64,000 nucleotides of DNA from Candidatus Electrothrix scaldis (GTDB lineage: Bacteria > Desulfobacterota > Desulfobulbia > Desulfobulbales > Desulfobulbaceae). Positions 27,877 to 35,818 of this stretch are shown one piece after another. How positions within the stretch are numbered: the stretch's first letter is position 1; each line of letters begins with the position of its first letter. The translations under genes and the position numbers were made by a program. The stretch lies in NCBI GenBank assembly GCA_033584155.1, contig CP138355.1, positions 3,543,826-3,607,825 on the forward strand. Reading direction: 5' to 3'. Below the pieces are notes generated by a model. It was given only the letters and a program-made list of their open reading frames with translations. It made no database searches and had not been told where the DNA came from.

Positions 27877-29486
27877 ACTCTACAGTCGCAAGTTCTTAAC
27901 GGTTTCTGATCAATTAAAGCTGCTTTGATATTTGCGTTGGGTTTATGCTGCTTTCCTGGCCCACACGTTCGAATCTCGAAAAATCTTGTCCTCAATTTTA
28001 CCCTTCAAGATCGTGGATCGTATTTTTCGCATTATCGCACTGGGAGCGACATTGAGAAAATCACGCACAAGCAAACCGGCAAGAACATTTTTCGTTGTTC
28101 GCTCAGAAGGTATTTCCCGTGAACGTGTTTTGAGGAATCCTTCATACTGATGCCAAATTTCCGTGGAGAATCGCGTTGCGATCAACTGGAGCAATCCCAA
28201 TGTTATTGCACCGATATTCACAAACCCTTCTGTTGCATCCCAGCATCTTTGGATGGCTTGCAGTTTTTGGGGTTTGGGAACGATCAGCTCGCTGTTTTTT
28301 CTGGGTTTTCTAGAGTGTTTTGGCATCCCTTTTGACCAGAAATGGCACTGAAACGCATGAATAACATTTTTCAGCATGTCGAACATGGTTTCAATCCGTA
28401 CTCTGATGCAGTACAGTTCAATCGCTGCCAATGGATCTTGTGATAAATTGCTGCACATAAGCACAATACGACCATGAGATGTTTCAGCAAAAACAAAACG
28501 AAGCGTGGTGCGCAAAGGCTGCCACAGCAAATCAAGATGATACAGCTTGATCGTTTCAATGTTATTGTAGATACGTGCTTCAACTGTAGCAAAACAACTC
28601 TGATGATCAAAAATCTCCATCAGATGTACTTTTTCACCGTATTTTGCGTAACAACCTGACCCTTTATAGTCTTTTGGATCTGCTTGAAAATAAGCAACAT
28701 AATTCTTTTTTGCCCGAACAATAATTTCTACCAGAGGCCGCTGAAGAGTCAATGAGTATATCGTTTTGGCTCGGTTGAAAACCGTTTGGGTTGAAAAAAA
28801 AGCGTCCAGAACCAACAGAGAAGGCTGGTTCGTCTTTAATGCAAAAGATAGAGCCATATCAACCATGCGTTCTCCCATAGTTGGTGCCTTGTCATTGTTT
28901 TCTTTCCCCAAATGTTGATAACCTTGGTGCATTTGCAATATCAGCGGCAACGCGAACATATGGGGTGCAACACCGATAACCGCAGCAAGAGCTCCCCAGC
29001 ATTGCCCACGGAAATAACCGGGTTTACTTTGTGTATCGCTGTCCTGGTGTAACGTAACAACTCCAGGCATTTTTCGTCCGTCCCGCGAGAGAACAGTGTG
29101 ATCTCCCAGTGTGACGACACGTCCTTGTGAGGTCATGCATAACCCACTTGAGCTCACAAAGAAAAACCAATGATTCAGCAATTCGTTCAGGGTCCAGGCC
29201 GAAGAGCGAAAAAAATGATTTAACGTGTGATAGCCCGGTATTTCCAACAACCAAAAACGGCAGAAAGAACTGACACCTACCATTTCTGTGCTGCCAATAA
29301 AACCGAGAACAATCATGACAAAAATAAGCCAGGTTTTGTCACGGGAAAATACAGTACGAAAGCTTGTTAACGAGTCATACAAATAGTTGACCATACAATC
29401 ACCTCTTCTTTTTTTTGAAGAAGCCTATGATTGTATGATCATTTTATAACTTCAGCAAGTCACCCGAGAACTTACGACTGTAGAGT
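27877..29486 (-). mobile_element. complete IS4-like insertion sequence
   Basis: The element is 1610 bp. Terminal inverted repeats begin ACTCTACAGTCG[C/T]AAGTTCT on both ends, and a 5-bp target duplication TATAT flanks it at 27872-27876 and 29487-29491. It carries one transposase gene. It lies immediately upstream of an ISL3-type fragment. Confidence 0.88.
27943..29394 (-). CDS. DDE transposase of the IS4-like element
   Basis: This 483-residue protein has VVTLGDHTVLSRDGRKMPGV holding the first Asp, LLVLDAFFSTQTVFNRA holding the second, and IRVRIETMFDMLKN holding the Glu of a DDE/IS4-type (Y-1-x-R-x-x-E-like) signature. The gene is full length and fills its IS, so the copy may be active. The exact family assignment is not certain from sequence alone. 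Confidence 0.8.
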   Translation of the reverse strand: MVNYLYDSLTSFRTVFSRDKTWLIFVMIVLGFIGSTEMVGVSSFCRFWLLEIPGYHTLNHFFRSSAWTLNELLNHWFFFVSSSGLCMTSQGRVVTLGDHTVLSRDGRKMPGVVTLHQDSDTQSKPGYFRGQCWGALAAVIGVAPHMFALPLILQMHQGYQHLGKENNDKAPTMGERMVDMALSFALKTNQPSLLVLDAFFSTQTVFNRAKTIYSLTLQRPLVEIIVRAKKNYVAYFQADPKDYKGSGCYAKYGEKVHLMEIFDHQSCFATVEARIYNNIETIKLYHLDLLWQPLRTTLRFVFAETSHGRIVLMCSNLSQDPLAAIELYCIRVRIETMFDMLKNVIHAFQCHFWSKGMPKHSRKPRKNSELIVPKPQKLQAIQRCWDATEGFVNIGAITLGLLQLIATRFSTEIWHQYEGFLKTRSREIPSERTTKNVLAGLLVRDFLNVAPSAIMRKIRSTILKGKIEDKIFRDSNVWARKAA

Positions 29487-29492
29487 TATATA

Positions 29493-29765
29493 ATGAAACA
29501 GTTGAATGAGCGTTTGGGACAGATGCGTCGTAAAATTCAGCGTGCTCTTCCTGATGAGAAAAAGGGCATATTAAAGGGAATGCGTTGGATTCTTCTGAGA
29601 AACAGGGAAGAACTTTCCACCGAAGAAGAGTCGCGTTTGACCGAGGTGCTTGCCCTCCATCCTGAACTAAGAGAACTCTACCTTATCAAAGAAGAATTTA
29701 GGTGTATTTTTGAGCGAGTAAGAAGTCGGAGCAAAGCCTCGAAGTCCCTAAGAGTCTGGATATAA
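29493..29765 (+). pseudogene. truncated ISL3-type transposase, C-terminal part
   Basis: The sequence LNERLGQMRRKIQRALP, then WILLRNREELSTEEESRL and LHPELRELYLIKEEFRCIFE, matches the late part of ISL3-family transposases. The N-terminal catalytic portion is absent. It starts at the IS4-like element's right edge and joins a decayed integrase at 29765, so recombination has cut it on both sides. Confidence 0.7.
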
Positions 29766-30444
29766 TCTGGCCCAGCAGGCAAAGCAACGCTCCGGCTACT
29801 CAGCCAACAAGGACCGCAAGAACCTTGTGGCGGCCTGGAACTGGGCCTGTGAGTACATCCCCGGCTTTTTTTATCCAAACCCCTTTCTTGTCGAGCAGTT
29901 CCCTGAGGAACGCTCTACCCGTTACGTGCCCCCGGAAGAGGATTTCTGGAAGGTCTACAAGGTGGCCGAATCAGAGCAAGACAAACTCATGCTCCTCTGT
30001 TATTTGCATCTCGCGGCCAGGAAATCAGAAATTTTTATGCTGCGAAAAGAAGATGTTGACCTGGAGCGGCAACGGGTCCGGCTGGCAACTCGGAAAAGAA
30101 AGGACGGCTCCCAGCATTACGACTGGTTGCCCATGACAGATCGGCTGTTCAGGAAGTTTTACCAGTTCCTCCCCACGGTCACCGGGGAATATGTGTTCAT
30201 TAACCCGGCTACCGCCTTACCCTATGCATCACGTCAAAAATGGGTGCCGCGTCTCTGTCAGAAAGCCGGGGTTAAAGAGTTCGGCTTGCATGGTATCCGG
30301 CACCTCTCGGCCTCAATCCTGGTCACGAACAAGGTCTCATTACTTGATGTTCAGACTATCCTGAGGCACAAAAATTTGACCACGACACAGCGTTATGTGC
30401 ATCGCTTAGAGGACGTGCGGCCAGCGGTAAAAGTGTTTAAGTAG
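29765..30444 (+). pseudogene. tyrosine integrase remnant (left copy)
   Basis: From 29765 the DNA is nearly identical to 43751-44430, exactly 13,986 bases to the right. It encodes the last two thirds of the same tyrosine recombinase, including the Arg (AARKSE), HGIRHLSAS and final HKNLTTTQRYVH. The N-terminal arm-binding domain is missing. Translation could start at 29827 but the product would lack core-site contacts. It belongs to an older element integrated at the same tRNA. Confidence 0.85.
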
Positions 30445-30549
30445 CTGAAATCATTAAATGGGGACTCTGGAGACCGTCGTCATTAGCCAAAAGACAGAAC
30501 TTCAAGGAGATGTGAGACATGAAAAGCCCCCAAAAGCCCCCAAAATATA

Positions 30550-30642
30550 AAAAAAGGCACTTAACGAAAATCGCTAAGTGCCTGAAATCTCTATGGTGAC
30601 CCCAAGGGGAATCGAACCCCTGTTTACGGCGTGAGAGGCCGT
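30550..30642. repeat. attachment-site direct repeat, left copy (tRNA-Glu 3' half)
   Basis: Ninety-three bases are identical to 44536-44628. They comprise the tRNA terminator hairpin (GGCACTTA...TAAGTGCC) and the tRNA-Glu 3' half from CCA to the anticodon arm. Beyond 30642 the match ends. This is the expected product of site-specific integration into the tRNA 3' end. Confidence 0.85.
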
Positions 30643-30833
30643 AAAAAATGACCACTCCAGACAACAATAGACCATTTTAGACGGTTTAAAACGGTCTGAG
30701 TCGCACCAGTCGCACAAAAAGGCCCTCCTTACGGCCCTCCAAACCCGGTTTTTGGGGATTTTGTCCATTTTGACCGTCCAAAGGGCCGTCAACCTCTCTT
30801 TACTGATTCATTCTGATTTATAAGGAAATTTAT
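30643..30833. other. element-end region with inverted repeats
   Basis: No gene is visible. It has TTTTAGACGGTTTAAAACGG-type repeats (about 30673-30697) and GGCCCTCC/GGCCGTC repeats (30720-30792). These could be integrase arm-binding sites at the left end of the 14-kb element. Confidence 0.35.
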
Positions 30834-31076
30834 ATGAATTATTATTCCGTTGAGTTCTTTTTTGCTGTTTCTCATCTTTTCGGAATCCCTTTTACAGGGT
30901 GGCTTGTTTACCGAATTTTTCTTTTCGGTTTCAGGGGGATGGAAAAGGATTTTTCCGAGAGAATACCTGTCCGATTTCGTCTTCTCTATTGGTCTCTTTG
31001 TGTTTTATGGGAGCTGTTTATGCTCTTCGTTCTTATTCCCGATTTTTCACGTAACCTTTTAACATTGCTGGAATAA
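30834..31076 (+). CDS. small two-helix membrane protein
   Basis: This 80-residue product has hydrophobic segments at about 8-30 and 50-70, a basic and acidic loop between them (FRGMEKDFSERIPVRFR) and no recognisable motif. AAGGAAATTTAT precedes the ATG. It is the first gene inside the left attachment site and converges on the next one, overlapping it by 44 bases. Confidence 0.5.
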   Translation: MNYYSVEFFFAVSHLFGIPFTGWLVYRIFLFGFRGMEKDFSERIPVRFRLLYWSLCVLWELFMLFVLIPDFSRNLLTLLE

Positions 31077-31305
31077 TCAGTATTAACGGAATCAGTATCT
31101 GAGCAAATTTCGCTATGGTTATGAATATTATCATCGGACTGAAACTCTTCGGTTGAATAACTGAGACCATGTGTAGGAGAATGAATGATATCAGGGCTGC
31201 TCCTATCCATATGCACCTGGGGGTACGTGATAATATTTCTTGAAACATTACTGTGTTTACGACTTTCCTGATCTCTTTTTCGGATATATCGTCTTTTCTT
31301 CTCAT
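31033..31305 (-). CDS. small membrane protein
   Basis: The frame encodes 90 residues from MRRKDDISEKEIRKVV, with an amphipathic N-terminus and two hydrophobic helices (IWIGAALISFILLHMV, AKFAQILIPLILIIPAML). An alternative start at 31332 adds nine residues. The convergent overlap with the plus-strand membrane gene makes one of the two slightly doubtful. The family is unknown. Confidence 0.45.
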   Translation of the reverse strand: MRRKDDISEKEIRKVVNTVMFQEILSRTPRCIWIGAALISFILLHMVSVIQPKSFSPMIIFITIAKFAQILIPLILIIPAMLKGYVKNRE

Positions 31306-31346
31306 TTTTTCAGCTTCTCCTTGTTTTATCACGGAAGTATACTATG

Positions 31347-31400
31347 TGGTCGTTGTAGGATTCGAACCTGCAACCCCACTCTGTAACCCGCATCGCTGCG
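31347..31400 (-). other. tRNA-like 3' fragment
   Basis: On the minus strand the stretch reads GTTGCAGGTTCGAATCCTAC, a T-arm with GTTCGAATC, followed by an acceptor-like AACGACCA. No 5' half able to pair with AACGACC is present, and the anticodon region is unrecognisable. It may be a scar of an earlier tRNA-targeting integration. Confidence 0.3.
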
Positions 31401-31439
31401 CGGTCTGATTTTCCTCTGTGATACCTGTTTGAATACAAA

Positions 31440-31490
31440 AAGCCCTCTGAAGTCAGTTCTGATTATGTACAGAACAACCTCAGAGGGCTT
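31440..31490. terminator. bidirectional hairpin terminator next to the CRISPR array
   Basis: Arms AAGCCCTCTGA and TCAGAGGGCTT enclose a second stem, GTTCTG/CAGAAC. A T-run follows on each strand (TTTTC on plus, TTTTTG on minus). It begins 13 bases beyond the terminal repeat, so it could end a leftward CRISPR transcript. Confidence 0.6.
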
Positions 31491-31502
31491 TTCTCGTTGC
31501 CG

Positions 31503-32264
31503 TGTAAAATCCCGTTCCAAAACCGGTCAAGTCGACAACTCGAATCTGGCAGAGAAGCATTTGTTCAAAGCGGTCGTAACCCCGTTCCAAAACCGGTCAA
31601 GTCGACAACAAATACATTTCCAACAGAAGTCCTGAGGAGGTCTGCGGTCGTAACCCCGTTCCAAAACCGGTCAAGTCGACAACCCAAAAACAGGAATTGC
31701 AATCACCTTAGTATTGCTAAGTCGTAACCTCGTTCCAAAACCGGTCAAGTCGACAACTATAAAGAATGGGAAAGAGATAAGAGAAAATATTGTCGTAACC
31801 CCGTTCCAAACCTGGTCAAGTCGACAACAATCAATTGGCAATCTCAATAAATTTTCAGAAGTTGGTCGTAACCCCGTTCCAAAACCGGTCAAGTCGACAA
31901 CTGGGAGGTTTCTGATGGTGGGCTGAAGATGACCATTGTCGTAACCCCGTTCCAAAACCGGTCAAGTCGACAACAAAATAAACCCCCTTATGCAAGAGAC
32001 TTCGACGACCGTCGTAACCCCGTTCCAAAACCGGTCAAGTCGACAACAGATACAAAACTTCCACAGGTTGTGAAAGTCGTTGTCGTAACCCCGTTCCAAA
32101 ACCGGTCAAGTCGACAACCGAAGGTGGAAACCATGGGAGTTACGAGTACAACGAGTCGTAACCCCGTTCCAAAACCGGTCAAGTCGACAACCTCGGCTGT
32201 TTATTTCTATGCCGGCTTAGACGGCAAGTCGTAACCCCGTTCCAAAACCGGTCAAGTCGACAAC
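31503..32264 (-). CRISPR. CRISPR array, 11 repeats and 10 spacers, no adjacent cas genes
   Basis: A 37-bp repeat starts at 31503, 31573, 31647, 31721, 31792, 31865, 31938, 32011, 32082, 32155 and 32228. The plus-strand repeat begins GTCGTAACCCCGTTCC and ends GTCAAGTCGACAAC. The ten spacers are 33-37 bases long and all different. The leftmost repeat is degenerate at its outer end and repeats 4 and 5 carry single changes, while the right-hand repeats are identical. The leader is therefore probably on the right, with transcription leftward; on that strand the repeat starts GTTGTCGAC. No cas gene lies in the window. The array lies between the attachment repeats of the inovirus-like element. Confidence 0.93.
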
Positions 32265-32512
32265 AGTACCCTTTTTTCGCTAAACAAAAACAGTATCTTA
32301 CAATACCGTTTGCGGCTGGTGTCACTTTTACGACTCTCTGACTCGCTCAAACCCTCTGAAAATCCCGTTTTCTTCAATGATATCAGTATGCGGCTCATCT
32401 CCCACCTCTCTTTTCGCTTAACATATTGAATATATTTAATTTATCCTGTTTTTCGACCTCCTTTTGTTTTGTTCACGGCTACGGGCCGTGGTTATTGATA
32501 TTGTTAAACTTT
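32265..32512 (-). promoter_or_regulatory. putative CRISPR leader region
   Basis: This AT-rich, gene-free stretch abuts the conserved end of the array. Next to the first repeat on the minus strand is TTTTTGTTTAGCGAAAAAAG. A small palindrome, CACGGCTACGGGCCGTG, lies at about 32475. The leader role is inferred from repeat degeneracy at the other end of the array. Confidence 0.45.
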
Positions 32513-33073
32513 TTATTTTTCGTGAATTTTCTTAAGATTTCTCACATGCTCTCGGTGTGTCTTGAATGATGGCTTCAGCCTTCCGCTCTCTATCGCATGT
32601 ATGATGCGCTCAGCCTCTTCTTGTGTGAGCAGCTCTTCTTTCTTCGATTTTACAAAATCTATATATTTTCCGGGTATTGTAACGTTTTCCGGCATTGGTG
32701 TTTTGAATTCACAATCACCAACGAACATAACGACAGAGAAGAGGACTGACGGGTTGATATTGAGGAGTTTTTCGAGTTCCTTTGTGTGTTTGTAGTTTTG
32801 ATGTAGCGGGTTTTGAAATTTATTTCTGTGTTTGTAGATTTGCTGCGTCCAAGTTTTTTGTCGTTCCCCTCCGAAGATCCAGCCTTTCATATTCTTTGTC
32901 TCAACAACGAATACTCCAAATCTGGAAACAATGACGTGGTCAATCTGTGTTGTGCCGTCCTCGGTCGGAATTGTTACATTTTTTATCAGATGGTACTCTT
33001 TCTTGTCTAAAAACAATCTGCTTTGCAGGTTGGTGATAACCTCTCCAATCCATCCCTTGAAGATTCCTATCAT
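32513..33073 (-). CDS. NERD-domain nuclease-related protein
   Basis: This 186-residue protein has GWIGEVITNLQSRL, then the NERD core TQIDHVIVSRFGVFVVETKN followed by MKGWIFGG. It contains the Asp and Glu-x-Lys residues of a PD-(D/E)XK-like fold. NERD proteins are predicted nucleases found on plasmids, phages and defence islands; few have been studied. It lies between the CRISPR leader and the repressor gene, 27 bases after the repressor stop, and is probably expressed with it. Confidence 0.82.
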   Translation of the reverse strand: MIGIFKGWIGEVITNLQSRLFLDKKEYHLIKNVTIPTEDGTTQIDHVIVSRFGVFVVETKNMKGWIFGGERQKTWTQQIYKHRNKFQNPLHQNYKHTKELEKLLNINPSVLFSVVMFVGDCEFKTPMPENVTIPGKYIDFVKSKKEELLTQEEAERIIHAIESGRLKPSFKTHREHVRNLKKIHEK

Positions 33074-33100
33074 TTTATTAGCCTGAGGTAGTTGTTTTTT

Positions 33101-33496
33101 TTACGCGACCTTTTGTTCTCTTTCCTCTTCTCTGATTTCTAGCCAGTCCTTAAATTCCGGGAAAGCCTTTTCGAATTGTATTTCAAACCAAGTCTTTTTT
33201 CTGGGGTCTTGCAGGGTTATATCTTTGAACCAAGTTACCACTAACGATAAATAATTATTATCAACTTCTATCCGTTTTATCTGACCATCTCTTTTCTTTG
33301 GTCCTTTTCCTTCAATAATCCAATCGGTTGATAGGTTGTATTGCTTCCCTACTATGTAAGCCCACTCTATAGGAAATTTGTCTTCTTTTCTTTTTCTAGA
33401 TACGCTCTGCTGAGCAGTTCCAACAACATCTGCTAAATCCTTTAGTTGTTGAATATCTGTTTCTTTTTTTATCCTTTCCCAGATATCTTCAAACAT
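33101..33496 (-). CDS. CI-type phage repressor
   Basis: The 131-residue product starts at the ATG at 33496 (MFEDIWERIK). Its N-terminal helix-turn-helix (LKDLADVVGTAQQSVSRKRKE followed by FPIEWAYIVGKQYNLSTDWI) matches the bacteriophage CI repressor family, in which the second part contacts DNA. The C-terminal part is short and has no LexA-like protease domain. It diverges from the replication genes, and a palindromic operator candidate lies 30 bases upstream. Confidence 0.8.
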   Translation of the reverse strand: MFEDIWERIKKETDIQQLKDLADVVGTAQQSVSRKRKEDKFPIEWAYIVGKQYNLSTDWIIEGKGPKKRDGQIKRIEVDNNYLSLVVTWFKDITLQDPRKKTWFEIQFEKAFPEFKDWLEIREEEREQKVA

Positions 33497-33522
33497 AAAA
33501 GCACAAAATGTTAATTTTGCCG

Positions 33523-33551
33523 TTGACAATTAACAAATTGTTTTATAGAAA
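33523..33551 (+). promoter_or_regulatory. promoter with palindromic operator for the phage genes
   Basis: A TTGACA box at 33523-33528 is followed 15 bases later by TATAGA. The palindrome ACAATTAACAAATTGT (33526-33541) overlaps the -35 box and spacer, an ideal place for repressor binding. The promoter reads away from the CI-type gene towards the replication genes. Confidence 0.55.
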
Positions 33552-33667
33552 GTTACATATATCACATATTGTTTATTGCAACTCAACCAGATGAACAATT
33601 CATTCATCAAAACAAAAAAGCCCATCCCGCTGCAACAGGATGAGCTTAACTCAACGACTACGTATAA

Positions 33668-33907
33668 ATGGCCCTTCGATTGATAACAGGCTTTCTCGGT
33701 TCCGACATGACTCTTGATTGCAAAGAGGCTCGTCTTTTTCTGCATGACAGCTTTGATGGAACTGCTGATTCCCTGTGCCGTTATACGATTAAGGCGTTTC
33801 GGGGTTTGTCTGAACCGCCCTCTGACTACTTGCCGAAAGAGAAAGCCGTTTTCGGATTGGCACGCATCGGAACGAAGTTCCGAGCAAATTCCAGAGGGGC
33901 AAAATGA
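33668..33907 (+). CDS. small phage early protein, unknown
   Basis: This 79-residue product begins MALRLITGFLGSDMTLDCKE. Its stop overlaps the next start (ATGA), which supports translation of both. There are no membrane segments and the family is not recognised. An internal ATG at 33707 is also possible. A minus-strand frame across the same DNA was judged a shadow. Confidence 0.5.
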   Translation: MALRLITGFLGSDMTLDCKEARLFLHDSFDGTADSLCRYTIKAFRGLSEPPSDYLPKEKAVFGLARIGTKFRANSRGAK

Positions 33908-34101
33908 ATACCATGCCCCTCCCAAGTAGTCACCGACCAAATCGGCAACGCCCGGAACCTGATTCGAAAGTTGTTCGTCCTTCCGAGCCTGACAGAAAAC
34001 GTCACGCCGAATGGATAAACTGGAGAATCAATTTTTTCGGCAGCTCATTTACCGAAGCCTTTGAAGAGCTCCATAATCTCAATCCCGGAGATACAGAATG
34101 A
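33904..34101 (+). CDS. small basic phage early protein, unknown
   Basis: This 65-residue product is rich in Arg and Pro at the start (SSHRPNRQRPEPDSK) and ends in a helix (SFTEAFEELHNLNPGDTE). The start overlaps the preceding stop by four bases. It lies just before the replication initiator. Function unknown. Confidence 0.5.
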   Translation: MNTMPLPSSHRPNRQRPEPDSKVVRPSEPDRKRHAEWINWRINFFGSSFTEAFEELHNLNPGDTE

Positions 34102-34192
34102 AACTTTACCTTCCTTTCGGTGTCTGTGTCAACTTTTTTTCCACCCCTGCCGTTTCCTCCCTTTTTCATAACTCCAACTCCGGTGAAACATC

Positions 34193-35344
34193 ATGAAACC
34201 TGTTCCCTACCTTTCTGGACTCGATTTCCTCAAAGTCTCGTTGCATTTGGACTGGAAAAAACCAGAGTTCAAGGCCCTGCTCAAAGAAATGAAAGAGCAG
34301 TTCAATGACGATCACATCAATCAAAACCCGGAAGCTCCCTGCCGACCTCTCGATTTCGTCGACGGAATGAGTTTCAACATGCAGCCCTTCGGGGCTGGCA
34401 AGTACCCGTATGTTCTCAAATCCGGCGATATTACCCTGTTATTTTCAAACCATAAAGCCGACGCTCAGTTTCCCAACTGCCGTATAGAAATAGGCTCCAT
34501 GTCCTGTTGGCATCCTGGCTGGTACAAGCTTTTCAACGTGATTACCTCCTGGCTCAGGGGATTCGGCGCGGAGATTGTCCAACAAAAAGTAACAGAATTC
34601 CACATTACTGCTGACCTTTTGGGCGTTGAATACAGCTCCACGGATTTTGCCAATCTTAGCCGCTGGGTCTACCGTGCAAACCGTTTCGGGATTAACGGAG
34701 AAGATTACACCCCGAACTATATTTCCTTTGGCAAGGGGGATTTTATGTTCCGCTGTTACGGTAAAACCAGTGAGCTTGACCCGCAATCAGCAAAATACGA
34801 CTTTTTTCATGATCTCTGGCGGGAACATACCGGTGACGATGTTCAGCACGTTACCCGTCTGGAGTTCCAGCTGAGGCGGACAGTTATTAAGTCCCTCGGT
34901 ATCAAGACCGTGGGTGACCTGGCGCAAAAGCTCAATGCTGTCTGGGCCTACTGTGTCGGCGATGGCGAGGAAAATAGCGGCTGGTGCCGGTTCCTGGATC
35001 GGGCCATGTCCGAATCAGACCGAAAAAACAAGAATCATCAACGATATGACACTGCGACCTTGTGGGAAACAGTGCGAAACGTCCGGTTCAATGAGGGCCG
35101 GACGTTCCACCTTGTCCGTGAAAAAACGCAACACCTCGACGTGGAACGGCTCACAAAGATGATGGCCGGTTGCGGCTCCAGCCTCTGCGGGGCGGTGGGC
35201 CTCCATGATGATGACCTGGAAGGTCACATCAATTTTGCAAAGTACCTCCTTGAAGAGCAAATGCGGAACAACTACCGGAAGAGCCGCAACGAGTATCGAC
35301 GCAAGATACAGACAAAATACAACGCTGCCGAAATAGCATTTTAA
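34193..35344 (+). CDS. filamentous phage replication initiator (Rep_trans / RstA-like)
   Basis: This 383-residue protein has TEFHITADLLGVEY, GDFMFRCYGKTSELDPQ and VTRLEFQLRRTVIKSLGI in the order seen in phage/plasmid replication initiation factors of the Rep_trans (PF02486) type, including RstA of CTX phage. These proteins nick the plus strand to start rolling-circle replication. The catalytic Tyr cannot be named with confidence. The start is preceded by AACTCCGGTGAAACATC, a leader shared with the gene at 36370. Confidence 0.78.
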   Translation: MKPVPYLSGLDFLKVSLHLDWKKPEFKALLKEMKEQFNDDHINQNPEAPCRPLDFVDGMSFNMQPFGAGKYPYVLKSGDITLLFSNHKADAQFPNCRIEIGSMSCWHPGWYKLFNVITSWLRGFGAEIVQQKVTEFHITADLLGVEYSSTDFANLSRWVYRANRFGINGEDYTPNYISFGKGDFMFRCYGKTSELDPQSAKYDFFHDLWREHTGDDVQHVTRLEFQLRRTVIKSLGIKTVGDLAQKLNAVWAYCVGDGEENSGWCRFLDRAMSESDRKNKNHQRYDTATLWETVRNVRFNEGRTFHLVREKTQHLDVERLTKMMAGCGSSLCGAVGLHDDDLEGHINFAKYLLEEQMRNNYRKSRNEYRRKIQTKYNAAEIAF

Positions 35345-35347
35345 GCC

Positions 35348-35806
35348 GTGATTATTTCCACACAAATACGACCTGACCGTTTTAATAAAGTCATTTCAGG
35401 CGAGAAGAAAGAACATAGAATTCCTTTTTATTATTTAGAACTTACAGAAAAAAGATACGAAGTCGTCATTTACAGAACGGGTAATTTTAAAGGCGCGCCC
35501 GAGGCCCTGGTTGAGCTGCTGAGCATCGAGATAGATGAAGAAAAGCAAGAATATGTGCTCAAGCTGGGCAAGATCAAGTCAACGAACAACATACAAAAAA
35601 GACCGGGAAATAATTTTATAAATCGTCAGTTTTCCAAGAAAAAGACGGATAAAAAATACATTCAGAAGTGCGAAATACTCCGGGATGGTCAGAGAGTCGG
35701 CATCCTCAATGTAAGCACAAAGCAAGGTCAAAAACAACGTCAACAGCTGGGCAGGCTGCAAGGTTACTCGTTTAGAGACCTGCCCTTAGAAATAATCAAT
35801 GTTTAA
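35348..35806 (+). CDS. phage protein with ASCH/PUA-like N-terminus
   Basis: This 152-residue, strongly basic protein starts three bases after rep ends. The opening IISTQIRPDRFNKVISGEKK followed by EHR resembles the start of ASCH/PUA-like domains, which bind RNA or modified bases. The C-terminal half is rich in Lys, Gln and Asn. The assignment is weak. It lies between the replication initiator and the ssDNA-binding protein. Confidence 0.55.
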   Translation: MIISTQIRPDRFNKVISGEKKEHRIPFYYLELTEKRYEVVIYRTGNFKGAPEALVELLSIEIDEEKQEYVLKLGKIKSTNNIQKRPGNNFINRQFSKKKTDKKYIQKCEILRDGQRVGILNVSTKQGQKQRQQLGRLQGYSFRDLPLEIINV

Positions 35807-35818
35807 GGAGATAACGTC

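Noticed and set aside
30594-30642. Second tRNA-Glu gene
   Set aside because: Only the 3' half is present and no 5' acceptor or D-arm exists, so it is an attachment-site remnant.
31429-32234. Several open frames across the CRISPR array on both strands
   Set aside because: They are made of the repeated 37-bp unit and spacers, with peptides repeating FQNRSSRQ-type text; they are shadows of the array and not genes.
31503-32264. Ten spacers each open in at least one frame, suggesting coding protospacers
   Set aside because: Segments of 33-37 bases are often stop-free in at least one of six frames by chance, so this is not evidence.
33530-33940. 136-codon minus-strand frame opposite the small early phage genes
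   Set aside because: It spans the operator/promoter region and has no domain. The opposite strand has two frames coupled by ATGA.
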